The notes: generated from the sequence alone by a model not told the origin. 64,000 nt of DNA from Ahniella sp. (GCA_016712105.1 JADJRU010000002.1:1-64000); one strand, 5' to 3'; numbered from the stretch's first letter, positions 1 through 8,911 are shown. Numbers and translations: made by a program.

Positions 1-470
1 CGGGCAATCAGGAAGAACGCCGCATCGGTACGGGCGTCTGCCGCGGCTTTCACACGATCGACCATTTCTTCGGTGCTGACGATTTCCTTGCCGGGGCGGT
101 GCCCGCAGCGTTTCGCGCCGACCTGGTCTTCCAGATGACAGGCCGCGGCACCGGCCTTGATCAGTGACTTGACCGTTCGCGCCATGTTGAACGCACTCGG
201 GCCGAAGCCCGTGTCGATGTCGACCAGCAGGGGCAGATCGCAGACATCGGTGATCCGCCGGCAATCGATCAGCACATCGTCCATGGTGTTGATGCCCAGA
301 TCAGGCATACCCAATGAGCCGGCGGCCACACCCCCACCGGACAAATAGATTGCCCGGAAGCCGGCGCGCTTCGCGAGCAGTGCGTGATTGGCGTTGATCG
401 TGCCGACGATCTGCAATGGGGTTTCTTCGGCCAGGGCCGAACGGAAACGCGCTCCTGCGCTTGTGATCAT
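1..470 (-). CDS. prpB: 2-methylisocitrate lyase (partial, 3' end beyond window)
   Basis: Cleaves 2-methylisocitrate to pyruvate and succinate in the cytosolic methylcitrate cycle for propionate use. About 156 N-terminal residues of a roughly 295-residue family are visible; the C-terminus is cut off by the window edge. Visible landmarks are the substrate-loop SGGG near residue 44, the metal-binding DIDTGFG near 84-90 and the catalytic-loop KRCGHRPGKE at 120-129, where Cys122 is the expected active-site residue. The KRCGHRPGK form separates PrpB from isocitrate lyase (KKCGH) and phosphonomutases. The start is the ATG at 468-470, which gives MITSAGARFR. Other prp genes would lie off the left edge. 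Confidence 0.9.
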   Translation of the reverse strand, partial: MITSAGARFRSALAEETPLQIVGTINANHALLAKRAGFRAIYLSGGGVAAGSLGMPDLGINTMDDVLIDCRRITDVCDLPLLVDIDTGFGPSAFNMARTVKSLIKAGAAACHLEDQVGAKRCGHRPGKEIVSTEEMVDRVKAAADARTDAAFFLIA

Positions 471-511
471 GGTGTCCCCCTCTGTTGTTTCAACGCCGTA
501 TCCGGCGGTTC

Positions 512-529
512 AAACGCCGTCTGGCGTTT
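512..529 (-). terminator. Perfect hairpin between the CGYC protein gene and prpB
   Basis: AAACGCC-GTCT-GGCGTTT is a perfect 7-bp stem with a 4-base loop, just past the corrected stop of the upstream redox gene (531-533) and before prpB. No U-tract follows on the minus strand, so termination is only possible. Confidence 0.35.
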
Positions 530-530
530 C

Positions 531-888
531 TCAACGGCGCGCTAGGTCCGTCTTTCGCCAGCTGCCTGATCCGGGTCGTACCCAGACGACATCGTCGTCG
601 ACGATCGTCACCGACGGCCTGGACGTTCAGCGCATCGGCGACCTTGCGGCCGGTGGCGGTCTCTTCGATATCCAGCACCTTGAACGGCACCTTCGCGGCA
701 CGAAGATCGTTTCGAAGGGTCTTGCAATAACCACACCAACTGGCACTGAGCATCACGACCTTGTGTCCACGCAATTGGCTGCGCACTTCGGCCGGTACCT
801 TGTCGCCGTCCGCGCGCTGGCCACTCCGCGGCAGGAAGATCGCGACGACCACCGCAATGACCAACGCGATCAGAATAGCTCTTGCCAT
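531..888 (-). CDS. Membrane-anchored glutaredoxin/thioredoxin-fold protein, CGYC (frameshifted)
   Basis: A small thiol redox protein. An N-terminal hydrophobic segment (residues 4-19) should anchor it in, or export it across, the inner membrane, followed by a thioredoxin-like fold with active-site C52-G-Y-C55. The open frame reads on to 490, but past residue 92 it becomes Arg-rich nonsense. Shifting frame near position 613 restores a PVTIVDDDVVWVRPGSGSW-like end with a stop at 531-533, matching the cis-proline segment TVPVT of the paralogue at 2013-2354. The indel falls where a CCC run is expected. The two paralogues flank mdh. Substrate unknown. Confidence 0.7.
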
Positions 889-924
889 GTCTCACTCCAT
901 TCTGCACTACCCTTGCCGTACCAT

Positions 925-948
925 CAGAGCCCGCTGGAGCGGGCTCTG
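925..948 (-). terminator. Hairpin downstream of mdh
   Basis: CAGAGCCCGCT/AGCGGGCTCTG is a perfect 11-bp inverted repeat with a 2-base centre, directly after the mdh stop. There is no clear U-tract. It may separate mdh from the following CGYC gene. Confidence 0.5.
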
Positions 949-961
949 TGACACAAGCAGA

Positions 962-1954
962 TCAGGCACTCAGCATCGACGCGACACCGGCCTGCTCTTC
1001 CTGCAGCTCGCCGAGGGTCTTGTCCATCATCGTGCGCGAATAATCATCGACCGGCAGGTCGCGGATCATGCTGTATTCGCCATTGGCGCAGGTCACCGGG
1101 AAGCCGTACATCACGTCGGCCGGGATACCGTAGCTGCCGTCGGATGGGATACCCATGGTCACCCACTTGCCGTTGGTGCCCAGTGCCCAGTCGCGCATAT
1201 GGTCGATGGCTGCATTGGCCGCCGAGGCCGCCGACGACAAACCGCGCGCTTCGATGATCGCAGCGCCGCGTTTGCCGACCTTCGGAATGAAGGTTTCGCG
1301 GTTCCAGGTTTCGTCATTGATGCGGTCTTTCAGCGAGCCGCCACCGACCGTCGCAAAACGGTAGTCCGGATACATGGTCGGCGAGTGGTTGCCCCACACG
1401 ACGAGCTTTTCGATGTCGGCGACCGGCACGGATGCCTTGGCGGCCAACTGGCTCAGCGCACGGTTGTGGTCCAGGCGCAGCATCGCGGTGAAGTTCTTCT
1501 TCGGCAGACTTGGTGCCGACTTCATCGCAATGTAGGCGTTCGTGTTGGCTGGATTGCCGACCACGAGCACGCGGATGTCACGGCTGGCGGCTTCGTCGAG
1601 TGCACGGCCCTGTTCGATGAAGATTTTTGCATTTTCCATCAGCAGATCCCTTGCGCTCCATGCCCGAGGGCCGCGCGGACGCGCGCCGACCAGCAGGGCG
1701 TAGTCGGCATCCTTGAAGGCTTCCTTCGGGTCGGACGTGCCGACCATGCCGGCCAGCAAGGGGAACGCACAATCTTCGAGTTCCATCATGCAACCCTTCA
1801 GGGCTGCCTGTGCCTTCTCCATCGGCAGTTCCAGCATCTGCAGGATGACCGGTTGATCCGGGCCCAGCATTTCGCCGGCGGCGATGCGATAGATCAGCGA
1901 ATAACCGATTTGGCCGGCGGCGCCGGTGACTGCTACACGGACGGGCTTTTTCAT
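962..1954 (-). CDS. mdh: Malate dehydrogenase
   Basis: Cytosolic TCA-cycle enzyme interconverting malate and oxaloacetate with NAD; 330 residues, the normal length. The NAD-binding GAAGQIG lies at residues 11-17, the substrate loop begins GARPRGP, and the catalytic His is in WGNHSPTMYPD. The longer open frame starts at 2071, but the family N-terminus MKKPVRVAVTGAAGQIG fits the ATG at 1952-1954. The loop after GARPRGP reads RAWSARDLL instead of the family form GMERKDLL. The reading PSGMERKG appears in another frame across 1655-1700, so two nearby compensating indels probably corrupt about eight residues next to the substrate-binding arginines. It lies downstream of the aminotransferase and CGYC genes on the same strand. 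Confidence 0.92.
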   Translation of the reverse strand: MKKPVRVAVTGAAGQIGYSLIYRIAAGEMLGPDQPVILQMLELPMEKAQAALKGCMMELEDCAFPLLAGMVGTSDPKEAFKDADYALLVGARPRGPRAWSARDLLMENAKIFIEQGRALDEAASRDIRVLVVGNPANTNAYIAMKSAPSLPKKNFTAMLRLDHNRALSQLAAKASVPVADIEKLVVWGNHSPTMYPDYRFATVGGGSLKDRINDETWNRETFIPKVGKRGAAIIEARGLSSAASAANAAIDHMRDWALGTNGKWVTMGIPSDGSYGIPADVMYGFPVTCANGEYSMIRDLPVDDYSRTMMDKTLGELQEEQAGVASMLSA

Positions 1955-2012
1955 GGTGATGGGTCCTTGTCGATTGTTTGGATCTTGAGCCGCGGCGATT
2001 CTTGCCGAGGCA

Positions 2013-2354
2013 TCATTGTTTGGCCAGTCTGATGATGCGATCCGGCTGGTAGCCGTAGAGGATCTCGTCACCGACGATGGTCACCGGCACGGTGCGGCCG
2101 CCACCCAGACGCGCACGCGCCTGACTGCCGACTTCGCTCTGCTCGGTATCCCATTCGCGATAACTCACGCCTGCCGCATCCAGGTCGGCGCGCAGTTTCT
2201 TGCAGTAACCGCACCAGGTGGTGGACAACAGCACCACCCGCTCGGAGCCGATCAGGATTCGCAGCCCTTCCGGCACACGCTGCTCGCGCGCGCAGGCCGA
2301 CGACGCCAGCATCACCAGCGTCATGACCAACACCCAGCGCAGCCAGGACTGCAT
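2013..2354 (-). CDS. Exported glutaredoxin/thioredoxin-fold protein, CGYC
   Basis: A 113-residue protein with a hydrophobic signal segment (residues 5-20, ending ASSAC) and a thioredoxin-like domain with active-site C48-G-Y-C51 and the cis-proline motif TVPVT. ASSAC resembles a lipobox but lacks the usual aliphatic -3 residue, so it could be a lipoprotein or a periplasmic protein. The ATG at 2352-2354 overlaps the corrected stop of the upstream aminotransferase as TGATG, suggesting translational coupling. It is a paralogue of the protein at 531-888. Periplasmic or membrane-associated disulfide chemistry is inferred; the partner is unknown. Confidence 0.75.
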   Translation of the reverse strand: MQSWLRWVLVMTLVMLASSACAREQRVPEGLRILIGSERVVLLSTTWCGYCKKLRADLDAAGVSYREWDTEQSEVGSQARARLGGGRTVPVTIVGDEILYGYQPDRIIRLAKQ

Positions 2355-3551
2355 CAAGCAAGCTCGGCGAAGAAATCGACGATCCGCTGCATGCCGTCGG
2401 GCAACTGGAGCACTCGGACAGGTGTAGCTGATGCGGATCGCACGCGGTTCGCCGAACGCCGAACCCGGCACACAGGCCACGCCCTTCGCATCCAGCAGCA
2501 CGCTGCAGAAATCGACATCGTTGGCAATCAAACGACCCTGGTGCGATCGGCCGAAGGCGACCGAGATATCCGGGAACACGTAGAACGCACCCTGCGGCTT
2601 CGGACAGATCACGCCCGGGCACTTGGCCAAAGCCGCCATGACCAGGTCGCGCTTCGCTTCGAATTCCTTGTTCTTCTGGATCGGAACGTCCTGCGGACCA
2701 GCCAGCGCAGCGACGGCTGCAGCATTGACGACTTCCGGCACGTTCGTGATGTGGTTGGAGTTCAGTGTGACGATGGCTTGCGCCACTTCAACCGGACCTG
2801 CCACGAAGCCCATGCGCCAGCCCGGCATGCCATAGGTTTTCGACAGCGAATCGATCAGGATCACACGGTCCTTCAGTTCCGGGCGTGCCTTGACCAGATG
2901 GGCGTAACCGAGCCCGTCGAAGATCATGCGGTTGTAGATGTCGTCCGAAATCACCCAGATCTTGTGCTTGACCAGCACGTCGGCGAGCGCCCGCACTTCT
3001 TCATGTGTGTAGACCATACCCGTCGGGTTCGACGGGTTATTGAACATCAGCACCTTGGTTTCCGGACCGATCGCCGCTTCGAGTTGCGCAGCCGTGAGCT
3101 TGTAGTCCTGGTCGGCGCTGCAATGGAGCAGCTTCGAGCGCGCACCCAGAATGTCGGCGATGTCGAGATAACTGGTCCAATACGGCGTCGGGATCAGAAT
3201 TTCGTCCCCTTCGTTCAACAGCGCGTACATGACGTTGAACAACACCTGCTTGGCACCGATGCCAGTCGCCAGGTGCTTGCGCTCGTAGCCCTCGAAACCG
3301 CCCTCCTTCAGATGTTTCAGGAAGGCATCCAGCAGCGCATCAGGGCCGCGGTTCGAACCGTAGCTGCCGCTGTCCTTGGTCAGGGATTCGCGAGCCGCGG
3401 CGTAGACGTGTTCGCCGGGCAGGAAATTCGGCACACCGATCGAAAAGCTGATGATGTCGCGGCCTTCAGCCTTCAGTTTCTTGGCTTTTTCGGCCACCAG
3501 CATGATGGCACTGGGCTTGGCACGACCCATCCGTTCGGCGAGCTTGAGCAT
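2354..3551 (-). CDS. Aspartate-type aminotransferase, class I (one frameshift near the 3' end)
   Basis: PLP-dependent aminotransferase of fold type I, probably aspartate:2-oxoglutarate or broad-specificity. Visible are the NNPSNPTG motif, the SDDIYNRMIF strand and the PLP-lysine motif SLSKTYGMPGWRMGF. The N-terminus MLKLAERMGRAKPSA starts at the ATG at 3549-3551, with GGAG 8 bases upstream. The uninterrupted frame runs on into the CGYC gene, but that apparent fusion is an artefact. A single indel near 2410 switches from ISYTC to the family-typical end GMQRIVDFFAELA with a stop at 2354-2356. Exact substrate cannot be assigned from sequence alone. Confidence 0.88.
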
Positions 3552-4359
3552 AAGGACTCCATATCCGGTTCTTGCTGTCCGACTTGCTGCGGAACAGCTG
3601 ATTGGCAACCGGGCCCGTTTTCCGGCGACCATGACGATCGACCGACCCGCGAGCCGCGGCAAAGCCGGGAGATCATAACATCGAGCCGTACCTTCCAGCC
3701 CGGGCGGATCGTCACGACGACATGACAAATCGGGCTGCCCCGATTTCGCCCGAACCGAGAGCCTCGGCCTGAGCGCGGGCAGCGCCTGCAAACCCCGCCA
3801 GCGGGGCGGCGCGCGCACAACCGGGGGGGGGTTTGGTTTCCCCCCCCCCCCCCCCCCCCCCCCCCCGGGGGGCCCCCCCCCCCCCGGGGCCCCCCCTGCG
3901 GCCCCCCCCCCCCCCCCCCCCCCCCCCCCGGGGGGCCCCCCCCCCCCCCCGGCGCGGCGGGGGGGGGGCGGGCCCGGGGGCGCCCCCCGGGGGCGGGGGG
4001 GGGCGGGGGGGGGGGGGGGGCCCGGGGGGCGGCCCCCGGGGGGCCCCCCCGGGCCCCGGCCCCCCCCCCCGGGCGCGGGGGGGCCCCCCCCCCCGCCGGC
4101 GGGGCGGGGGGCCCGGGGGGGGGGGGCCCCCGCCCCCCGCCCCCCCCCCCGGGGCCCCCCGGGGGGGCCCCGGGGGGGGGGGGGCCCCGGGCCCCCCCCC
4201 CCGGGGGGGGCCCCCCCCCCGGGGGGGGCGGCCCCCCCCCGGGGCCGGCCCCCCCCCCCCGGGGGGGCCCCCGGGGGGGGGGGCGGGGGGGGGGGCCCAC
4301 GAGACGATTCCGCGTCGATCCCGGCATAATCGGGCTCCTCGCCACGGGAGTGAGTGTCC
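3552..4359. other. Gene-free gap containing an anomalous G/C block
   Basis: The gap separates the divergent aminotransferase (minus) and lipoprotein (plus) genes, so it should hold both promoters. Bases 3552-3830 have ordinary composition but no recognisable gene. Bases 3831-4298 are almost purely G and C (separate entry). Normal composition resumes at 4299. Open frames across this gap encode only Gly/Pro/Ala/Arg and are not credible. Confidence 0.7.
3831..4298. repeat. 468-base G/C-only low-complexity block (probable artefact)
   Basis: From 3831 to 4298 every base is G or C except a single T at 3897, arranged as alternating homopolymer runs of about 4-30 bases. Flanking DNA is normal coding-quality sequence. 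Nothing in either gene needs it. Similar inflated G runs occur at 30017-30025 and 45815-45827, which suggests a base-calling or consensus failure (for example two-colour dark-cycle poly-G from both orientations) rather than biology. Confidence 0.75.
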
Positions 4360-5115
4360 ATGCAGGCATTCGGTACGCACGCAGGAAGTCTGATCCGGCA
4401 CCGGTTCGCCGGGTTGTTGCTGGCGCTGGTTGCACTCTTCTTGTCTGCATGTTCGTCCACCCATGTCCGGACCGATGCCGAATTTGACGTGGCGCGTGAC
4501 CTGGGCGGCAAGAGTGTCGTGCTGGTCGAACCGAGCATCCAGTTGTTCGAGATGCAAGCCAGCGGCCTGATGGAACCCAGGGCAGACTGGACACGCGCTG
4601 CGCGCGAGAAGCTGCCGGCCGCCATCAACGCCATCCTGGACCAGCGCAAGGCCAACCTGAAACCGGAATACCGGGTGTCCGCCGACTTGCCTTCGGACGC
4701 AAGACCACGGCAAGTACTGGCCCTCAACGAAGCGGTGATCAACACCATCTTCACGCACAGTTATCTGCACGTGCCACTACCGACCCGCGGCGCCAGCCGA
4801 CGCAAGCCGCTGAGTTGGACGCTCGGGCCGGGTGTTTCGGCGATCCGGGAGGAAACCGGTGCCGACTACATGCTTACGGTGATCGTGCGGGACAGTTACA
4901 CAAGCACCGGTCGCGCCGCCCTGATGATCCTGGCAGCGGCCTTGCAGATCGGCGTGCTGCAGGGCGGCCAGCAATTCGGCGTGGCCACCCTCGTCGACCT
5001 GCGGACCGGCGACGTGGTCTGGTTCAACGTTCTGAGCGACTCCCTCGGCGACTTGCGTGATGTCGAAGGTGCGCAGGCCACCGCGAGCAAGTTGCTGAAG
5101 GGGCTGCCGCTGTGA
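4360..5115 (+). CDS. Lipoprotein, first gene of a three-lipoprotein operon
   Basis: A 251-residue predicted lipoprotein of unknown function. The signal peptide ends LFLSAC, a good lipobox, about 25 residues in. The mature part has no motif I recognise, though a late hydrophobic stretch (ALMILAAALQIGVLQG) precedes a segment VDLRTGDVVWFN reminiscent of outer-membrane assembly or turnover lipoproteins. A GTG at 4354 is also open, but the ATG at 4360 has GGGAG at proper spacing. The stop overlaps the next gene's GTG by four bases (GTGA), so the two are coupled. Confidence 0.75.
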   Translation: MQAFGTHAGSLIRHRFAGLLLALVALFLSACSSTHVRTDAEFDVARDLGGKSVVLVEPSIQLFEMQASGLMEPRADWTRAAREKLPAAINAILDQRKANLKPEYRVSADLPSDARPRQVLALNEAVINTIFTHSYLHVPLPTRGASRRKPLSWTLGPGVSAIREETGADYMLTVIVRDSYTSTGRAALMILAAALQIGVLQGGQQFGVATLVDLRTGDVVWFNVLSDSLGDLRDVEGAQATASKLLKGLPL

Positions 5116-6308
5116 GTCGACTTCGGCGCTCCGCCCTGATCTTCGGTGCGTTGCTGGCGACGCTCCTGCTGGCCGCCTGCAGCAGCCAGCCTTTACGCAA
5201 CATGGAACCGGGTGAGCAACCGGCCGAAGACACCGACGAAGGTGGCCTCTGGGATGCACTCGCCGATTCCGAGCGGGCACTGCAACGTTCCCCCTTGCTG
5301 GTGCGTGATGAAGCGCTGAATCGATATGTGAACGGACTCGTCTGCCGTTATGCCGGGGAATACTGCAAGGACATCCGCGTCTACATCATCCGGCGTCCGT
5401 ACTTCAACGCCAGCATGGCGCCGAACGGCGTGATGCAGATCTGGACGGGCGCCCTGCTCCGCGCCGAAAACGAAGCGCAACTGGGTTTTGTGCTCGGCCA
5501 CGAAATCGGCCACTTCCTGGGACAACATTCGATCAAACAATGGCGACGCACGAAGGACACCGCGAACGCGCTGAGCTTGCTGCAATTGATCGCGGCGGGC
5601 AGCCCTAGCGCCAGTGCAGGCGACGCGTTCGACGTCGCACTGTTCGCCGCCTATGCCAGCCTGTTCAAGTACAGCCGTGACCACGAGCGCGAGTCGGACT
5701 TGCACGGATTCGAGCGCAGTGTGGCGCTCGGTTACGACGCCAACCAAGGCTGGAAACTCTGGCAGGCCCTGCTGGCCGAAGAAAACGCCCGGGACCGCCG
5801 CAAACCTTCGTCGGTATTCGCTACCCATCCGGCAACTGAAGAACGCCTGACCACCTTGAGGCGTGAAGCCGAGGCTTTACCCACGAACGGCGATGGCACC
5901 GGCAGCGCCGAGTTCAGTGACGCGCTCCGCCCGTTTCTCACCACATGGCTCGCCGACGAGGTCCAGCGCCGCAACTATCCGCAAACACTGGTCCTGCTGG
6001 ACCGTCTGCAATCCCGGCCGGAGGTTCCGAACGCCGGCATGCTGGCCTACTTCCGCGGCGAGGTATTCCGCAAACGCCGGGCACCCGGGGATGACAAACG
6101 CGCGATCGATGCTTATGTGGCAGCGCTCGATTTGCCGGGCTACCCGGCCGAAACGATGCGGGCCCTCGGTTACGCGTTCCGTCGTGTCGAAGACATCGAG
6201 TCGGCGAACGAGGCGTTTGCCGACTACCTGGAAGCACGCCCGAATGCGGATGATCGGGCACTGATCGAACACCTGATGACAGAACCGGTGCGCCGCCATG
6301 AAGACTGA
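5112..6308 (+). CDS. M48-family zinc metalloprotease lipoprotein
   Basis: A 398-residue lipoprotein (lipobox LLLAAC at residues 18-23) with an M48 peptidase domain. Zinc-binding HEIGH lies at 130-134 and the third-ligand region HERESD at 191-196. The C-terminal third (about 270-395) looks like helical TPR-type repeats, as in BepA/LoiP-like periplasmic proteases that act in outer-membrane protein quality control. The start is the GTG at 5112, which overlaps the previous stop. The next lipoprotein's ATG lies inside this gene's last codons. Role in envelope quality control is inferred from family and context. Confidence 0.88.
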   Translation: MSRLRRSALIFGALLATLLLAACSSQPLRNMEPGEQPAEDTDEGGLWDALADSERALQRSPLLVRDEALNRYVNGLVCRYAGEYCKDIRVYIIRRPYFNASMAPNGVMQIWTGALLRAENEAQLGFVLGHEIGHFLGQHSIKQWRRTKDTANALSLLQLIAAGSPSASAGDAFDVALFAAYASLFKYSRDHERESDLHGFERSVALGYDANQGWKLWQALLAEENARDRRKPSSVFATHPATEERLTTLRREAEALPTNGDGTGSAEFSDALRPFLTTWLADEVQRRNYPQTLVLLDRLQSRPEVPNAGMLAYFRGEVFRKRRAPGDDKRAIDAYVAALDLPGYPAETMRALGYAFRRVEDIESANEAFADYLEARPNADDRALIEHLMTEPVRRHED

Positions 6309-6897
6309 CTTCGCCCGAACACTCAAGCGACTAGGCATCCTCTGCGCACTGGTGCTGCTGGTTTCCTGCAGCGGCGCCCCAGGCCTCGTCCGCCCCAACG
6401 AACCGGTTCGTGTGCAACGGGTCTTCGAGGTCCAATCCCCCATTGAATGGGCCCGTTATCGGGGTGTGGGCAACGAAACCTGGACGGTTGACGGTACCGC
6501 ACTGAACCGCCTGACGTTCCTTGCGAACATCCGCGACAAACACCATATCTTCGGTTATGGCCGGCAGACACGGCGCAACCCGGACGGCCCGTTCTTCCGG
6601 ACCGGCATGGAACCCAACGAACTGCGCGATCTGCTCGTCGACGGTCTGGCTCAGGCGGGTTTCGCCAATGTCGGCGCGAGGAATCTGCAGCCGGGACATC
6701 GCGACGGCTTCACGACCTATCGATTCGACCTCGATCTGCGCGCACCGAACGGCTTGATCTACCAAGGCCACGCGCTGATGTTCGAGCGCCGGGAGCGGCT
6801 GAACGTGGCGTTCTGGTTTGCGCCCACCGAGCACTATCACGCACGCGATGTGGCGGCGGTCGAGCAGATGTTTGCCGACATGCACTTCCGGCAGTGA
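6298..6897 (+). CDS. Lipoprotein, third gene of the M48 operon
   Basis: A 199-residue predicted lipoprotein (signal peptide ending LLVSC, residues 20-24) with no recognised domain. The ATG at 6298 overlaps the M48 protease gene by 11 bases, so it is translationally coupled. The mature part is mixed alpha/beta with no cysteines beyond the lipid anchor, and contains the stretch FGYGRQTRRNPDGPFFRTGM. The constant pairing of three exported lipoproteins suggests a common envelope job with the protease. Function unknown. Confidence 0.75.
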   Translation: MKTDFARTLKRLGILCALVLLVSCSGAPGLVRPNEPVRVQRVFEVQSPIEWARYRGVGNETWTVDGTALNRLTFLANIRDKHHIFGYGRQTRRNPDGPFFRTGMEPNELRDLLVDGLAQAGFANVGARNLQPGHRDGFTTYRFDLDLRAPNGLIYQGHALMFERRERLNVAFWFAPTEHYHARDVAAVEQMFADMHFRQ

Positions 6898-6991
6898 ACA
6901 CTGCGTCGAGAAGACCACGGCTCGTGACTATAGTTTGATCCGTCATCAACCGGAAGTCTGTCGCTTTTGGTGCGCGGCGATACCATGGGGC

Positions 6992-7459
6992 ATGCTCGAC
7001 CCACACACCACCATCGTCCACGACCGGCCCAGCAGGTTCGCCTACCTGATGGGGCTCTACGCCAACAATTATTGGGCGCTGACCCGCGTGCTCGGGCCGC
7101 AGCATCTGGAAGTTGGCCGCTATCGCTCCGACGGCAACGTGGGCATGCCGCTGCAGCTTGAAGTCCTCGATCGCGCACCCTATACAATGGAAATGAAACT
7201 GAGCTACGCAATGCTCGATGCACGGAGCGGCCAACCCGATCCGTCGGCGCATGTCCGGCTGTACCGTGACGCGCAGGTAGCCGAAGTCGTGACCTGTTAC
7301 TTTGGCAGTCGGCTCGAACATGCTCTCGGGCGCTTTCCGCCAGGTCGCACGGTCATGCGTTACCGCCTGCACATGAACTCCTTCTTTGCCAAATGGCTCG
7401 ACTACCTCGAGCAGACCGGGCACAACCGATTTGCATGGTGCCCTGAATCCGATCAGTGA
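6992..7459 (+). CDS. DUF1249 family protein
   Basis: A 155-residue soluble protein matching the DUF1249 (E. coli YqiB-like) pattern: an N-terminal RFAYLMGLYANNYWALTRV segment followed by a PLQLEVLDRAPYTMEMKLSY strand and an MRYRLHMNSFFAKWLDYL end. The chosen ATG at 6992 gives MLDPHTTIVHD; the longer open frame overlaps the previous lipoprotein and has no family support. In other proteobacteria this family sits near nudF/cpdA. Here it immediately precedes an MBL-fold hydrolase gene (9-base gap), so the two are probably co-transcribed. Molecular function is not known. Confidence 0.8.
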   Translation: MLDPHTTIVHDRPSRFAYLMGLYANNYWALTRVLGPQHLEVGRYRSDGNVGMPLQLEVLDRAPYTMEMKLSYAMLDARSGQPDPSAHVRLYRDAQVAEVVTCYFGSRLEHALGRFPPGRTVMRYRLHMNSFFAKWLDYLEQTGHNRFAWCPESDQ

Positions 7460-7468
7460 GGTTTCCCC

Positions 7469-8855
7469 ATGAAAGTGTCGTTCTTTGGTGCTGCCGGTGA
7501 AGTCACCGGGTCCTGCCACCTCGTCGAAGCTGCCGGCAAACGGATCCTGTTTGATTGCGGCATGATCCAGGGCGGTCGCGAAGAGGCCAAGCGCAACAGC
7601 GAGCGGTTCGCGTTCGACATCCGCCGAATCGACAACAGGGTGCTCTCGCATGCGCACATCGACCACGTCGGTCGGCTTCCGCTGCTGCGCAAGCGCGGTT
7701 ATCACGGCGACATCCACACCCAGTTCGCGACCAAATCGCTGTCGAAGATCATGCTTGAGGATTCTGCCCGGCTCGCGGCCCAGGACGTCTCGTACGAGAA
7801 TCGCCGCCGCGAACGCCGTGGCCTCAAGGCACTCGAGCCTCTGTACGACGAGGACGATGTCCGCGAAGTGCTGCACCAGTTGCGCGGACACTCGTATGAC
7901 GAGTGGTTCGAGATCGAGGACAACATCAAGGTCCGTCTCCGCGATGCCGGCCATATCATTGGTGCGTCCATCGTCGAGTTGCATGCGGTGGAAAACGGAG
8001 TGACCAAGAAACTGGTGTTCTCCGGTGACATCGGTCCGAAAGGCACGCCGATCATCCGCGACCCCAGCATCGTCACCGACGCCGATCTGGTGATGCTGGA
8101 GAGCACCTACGGTGATCGCCTGCACCGTGCGCGCGCAGACACCATCAAGGAACTGGGCGAAATCTTCGAGGCCGTCCACAAGACCGGCGGCATGGTGCTC
8201 ATCCCGGCGTTCTCGGTCGGTCGCACGCAGGAAATTCTTTACTGGTTCGCGCAGAACTTCAAGGAATGGGGCCTCGACCGCATGAAAATCGCGATCGACA
8301 GTCCGATGGCCGACAAGGTCACGCAGTTGTACGACGATCATCAGGACCTGTTCGACGAAGAGGCCAAGAAAGTCTGGAAACAGCGACTGAAGCCGTTCAG
8401 CCTGCCGAACCTGCGCTTCATCCAGAGTGTCGAAGACTCGCAAGCCATGAACAACGTCAAAGGCGAGCAAATCATCATCGCCGGCTCGGGCATGTGCAAC
8501 GGCGGCCGAATCCGGCATCACCTGAAGCACCACCTGTGGCGCGAAAGCACACACGTTATCTTCCCCGGTTTCCAGGCGTATGGCACGCTGGGTCGCGAAC
8601 TGGTCGACGGCGCCAAAACCGTCAACATCCTGGGCGAACGGGTGCGCGTTGCCGCCCATCTGCACACGGTCGGCGGCCTGTCCGCCCATGCCGACCAAGC
8701 GGGACTGATGGAGTGGTACGGAAACTTCGGACCGCCCGCCGGTCTGGCTGGTCCACGGTGAAGACAAGGCCCGCGAAGTCCTCGCTGCACAGTTGCGTGA
8801 CGTCTACGGCGCAAAAGTTGAACTGGCCCGACCTGGGGATGTGGCGGAGTTCTGA
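7469..8855 (+). CDS. MBL-fold/beta-CASP RNA-processing exonuclease-like hydrolase (frameshift near end)
   Basis: Metallo-beta-lactamase fold with the beta-CASP insertion, the family of CPSF73-like and YsiG/RNase-J-related nucleases. The metal motif H61-A-H-I-D-H66 is intact, followed by STYGD, the beta-CASP segment ending GSGMCNGGRI, and HTVGGLSAHADQ near the C-terminus. The raw frame stops at 8761 after GPPAGLAGPR. One indel near 8745 restores PVWLVHGEDKAREVLAAQL and a stop at 8853-8855. Probable two-zinc phosphodiesterase acting on RNA; the specific substrate is not known. Confidence 0.87.
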
Positions 8856-8868
8856 GACCGCTGAAGAA

Positions 8869-8911
8869 CCCCTTCTCCCACTGGGAGAAGGTGGCCGCAG
8901 GCCGGATGAGG
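8869..8911. repeat. Dispersed repeat, family B copy 1
   Basis: CCCTTCTCCCACTGGGAGAAGG forms a hairpin and is followed by TGGCCGCAGGCCGGATGAGGG. The same module recurs twice at 45797-45917. Modules of this type are common between genes in Xanthomonadales. It sits between convergent genes and may also act as a terminator. Confidence 0.7.

Noticed and set aside
761..2032. 423-codon plus-strand open frame opposite mdh
   Set aside because: It is a shadow of mdh in GC-rich DNA. mdh has full motif support on the other strand.
2013..4754. 913-codon open frame fusing an N-terminal Gly/Pro region, the aminotransferase and the CGYC protein
   Set aside because: The frame stays open only because of the indel near 2410 and because the G/C block has no stop codons. 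Separate start sites, RBSs and a TGATG overlap show two genes.
3473..4770. Gly/Pro/Arg-rich open frames on both strands through 3831-4298
   Set aside because: They are translations of homopolymer G and C. No start context, no family and implausible composition.
6710..8767. 685-codon minus-strand open frame opposite the DUF1249 and MBL genes
   Set aside because: A shadow frame; the plus-strand genes have catalytic motifs and normal lengths.
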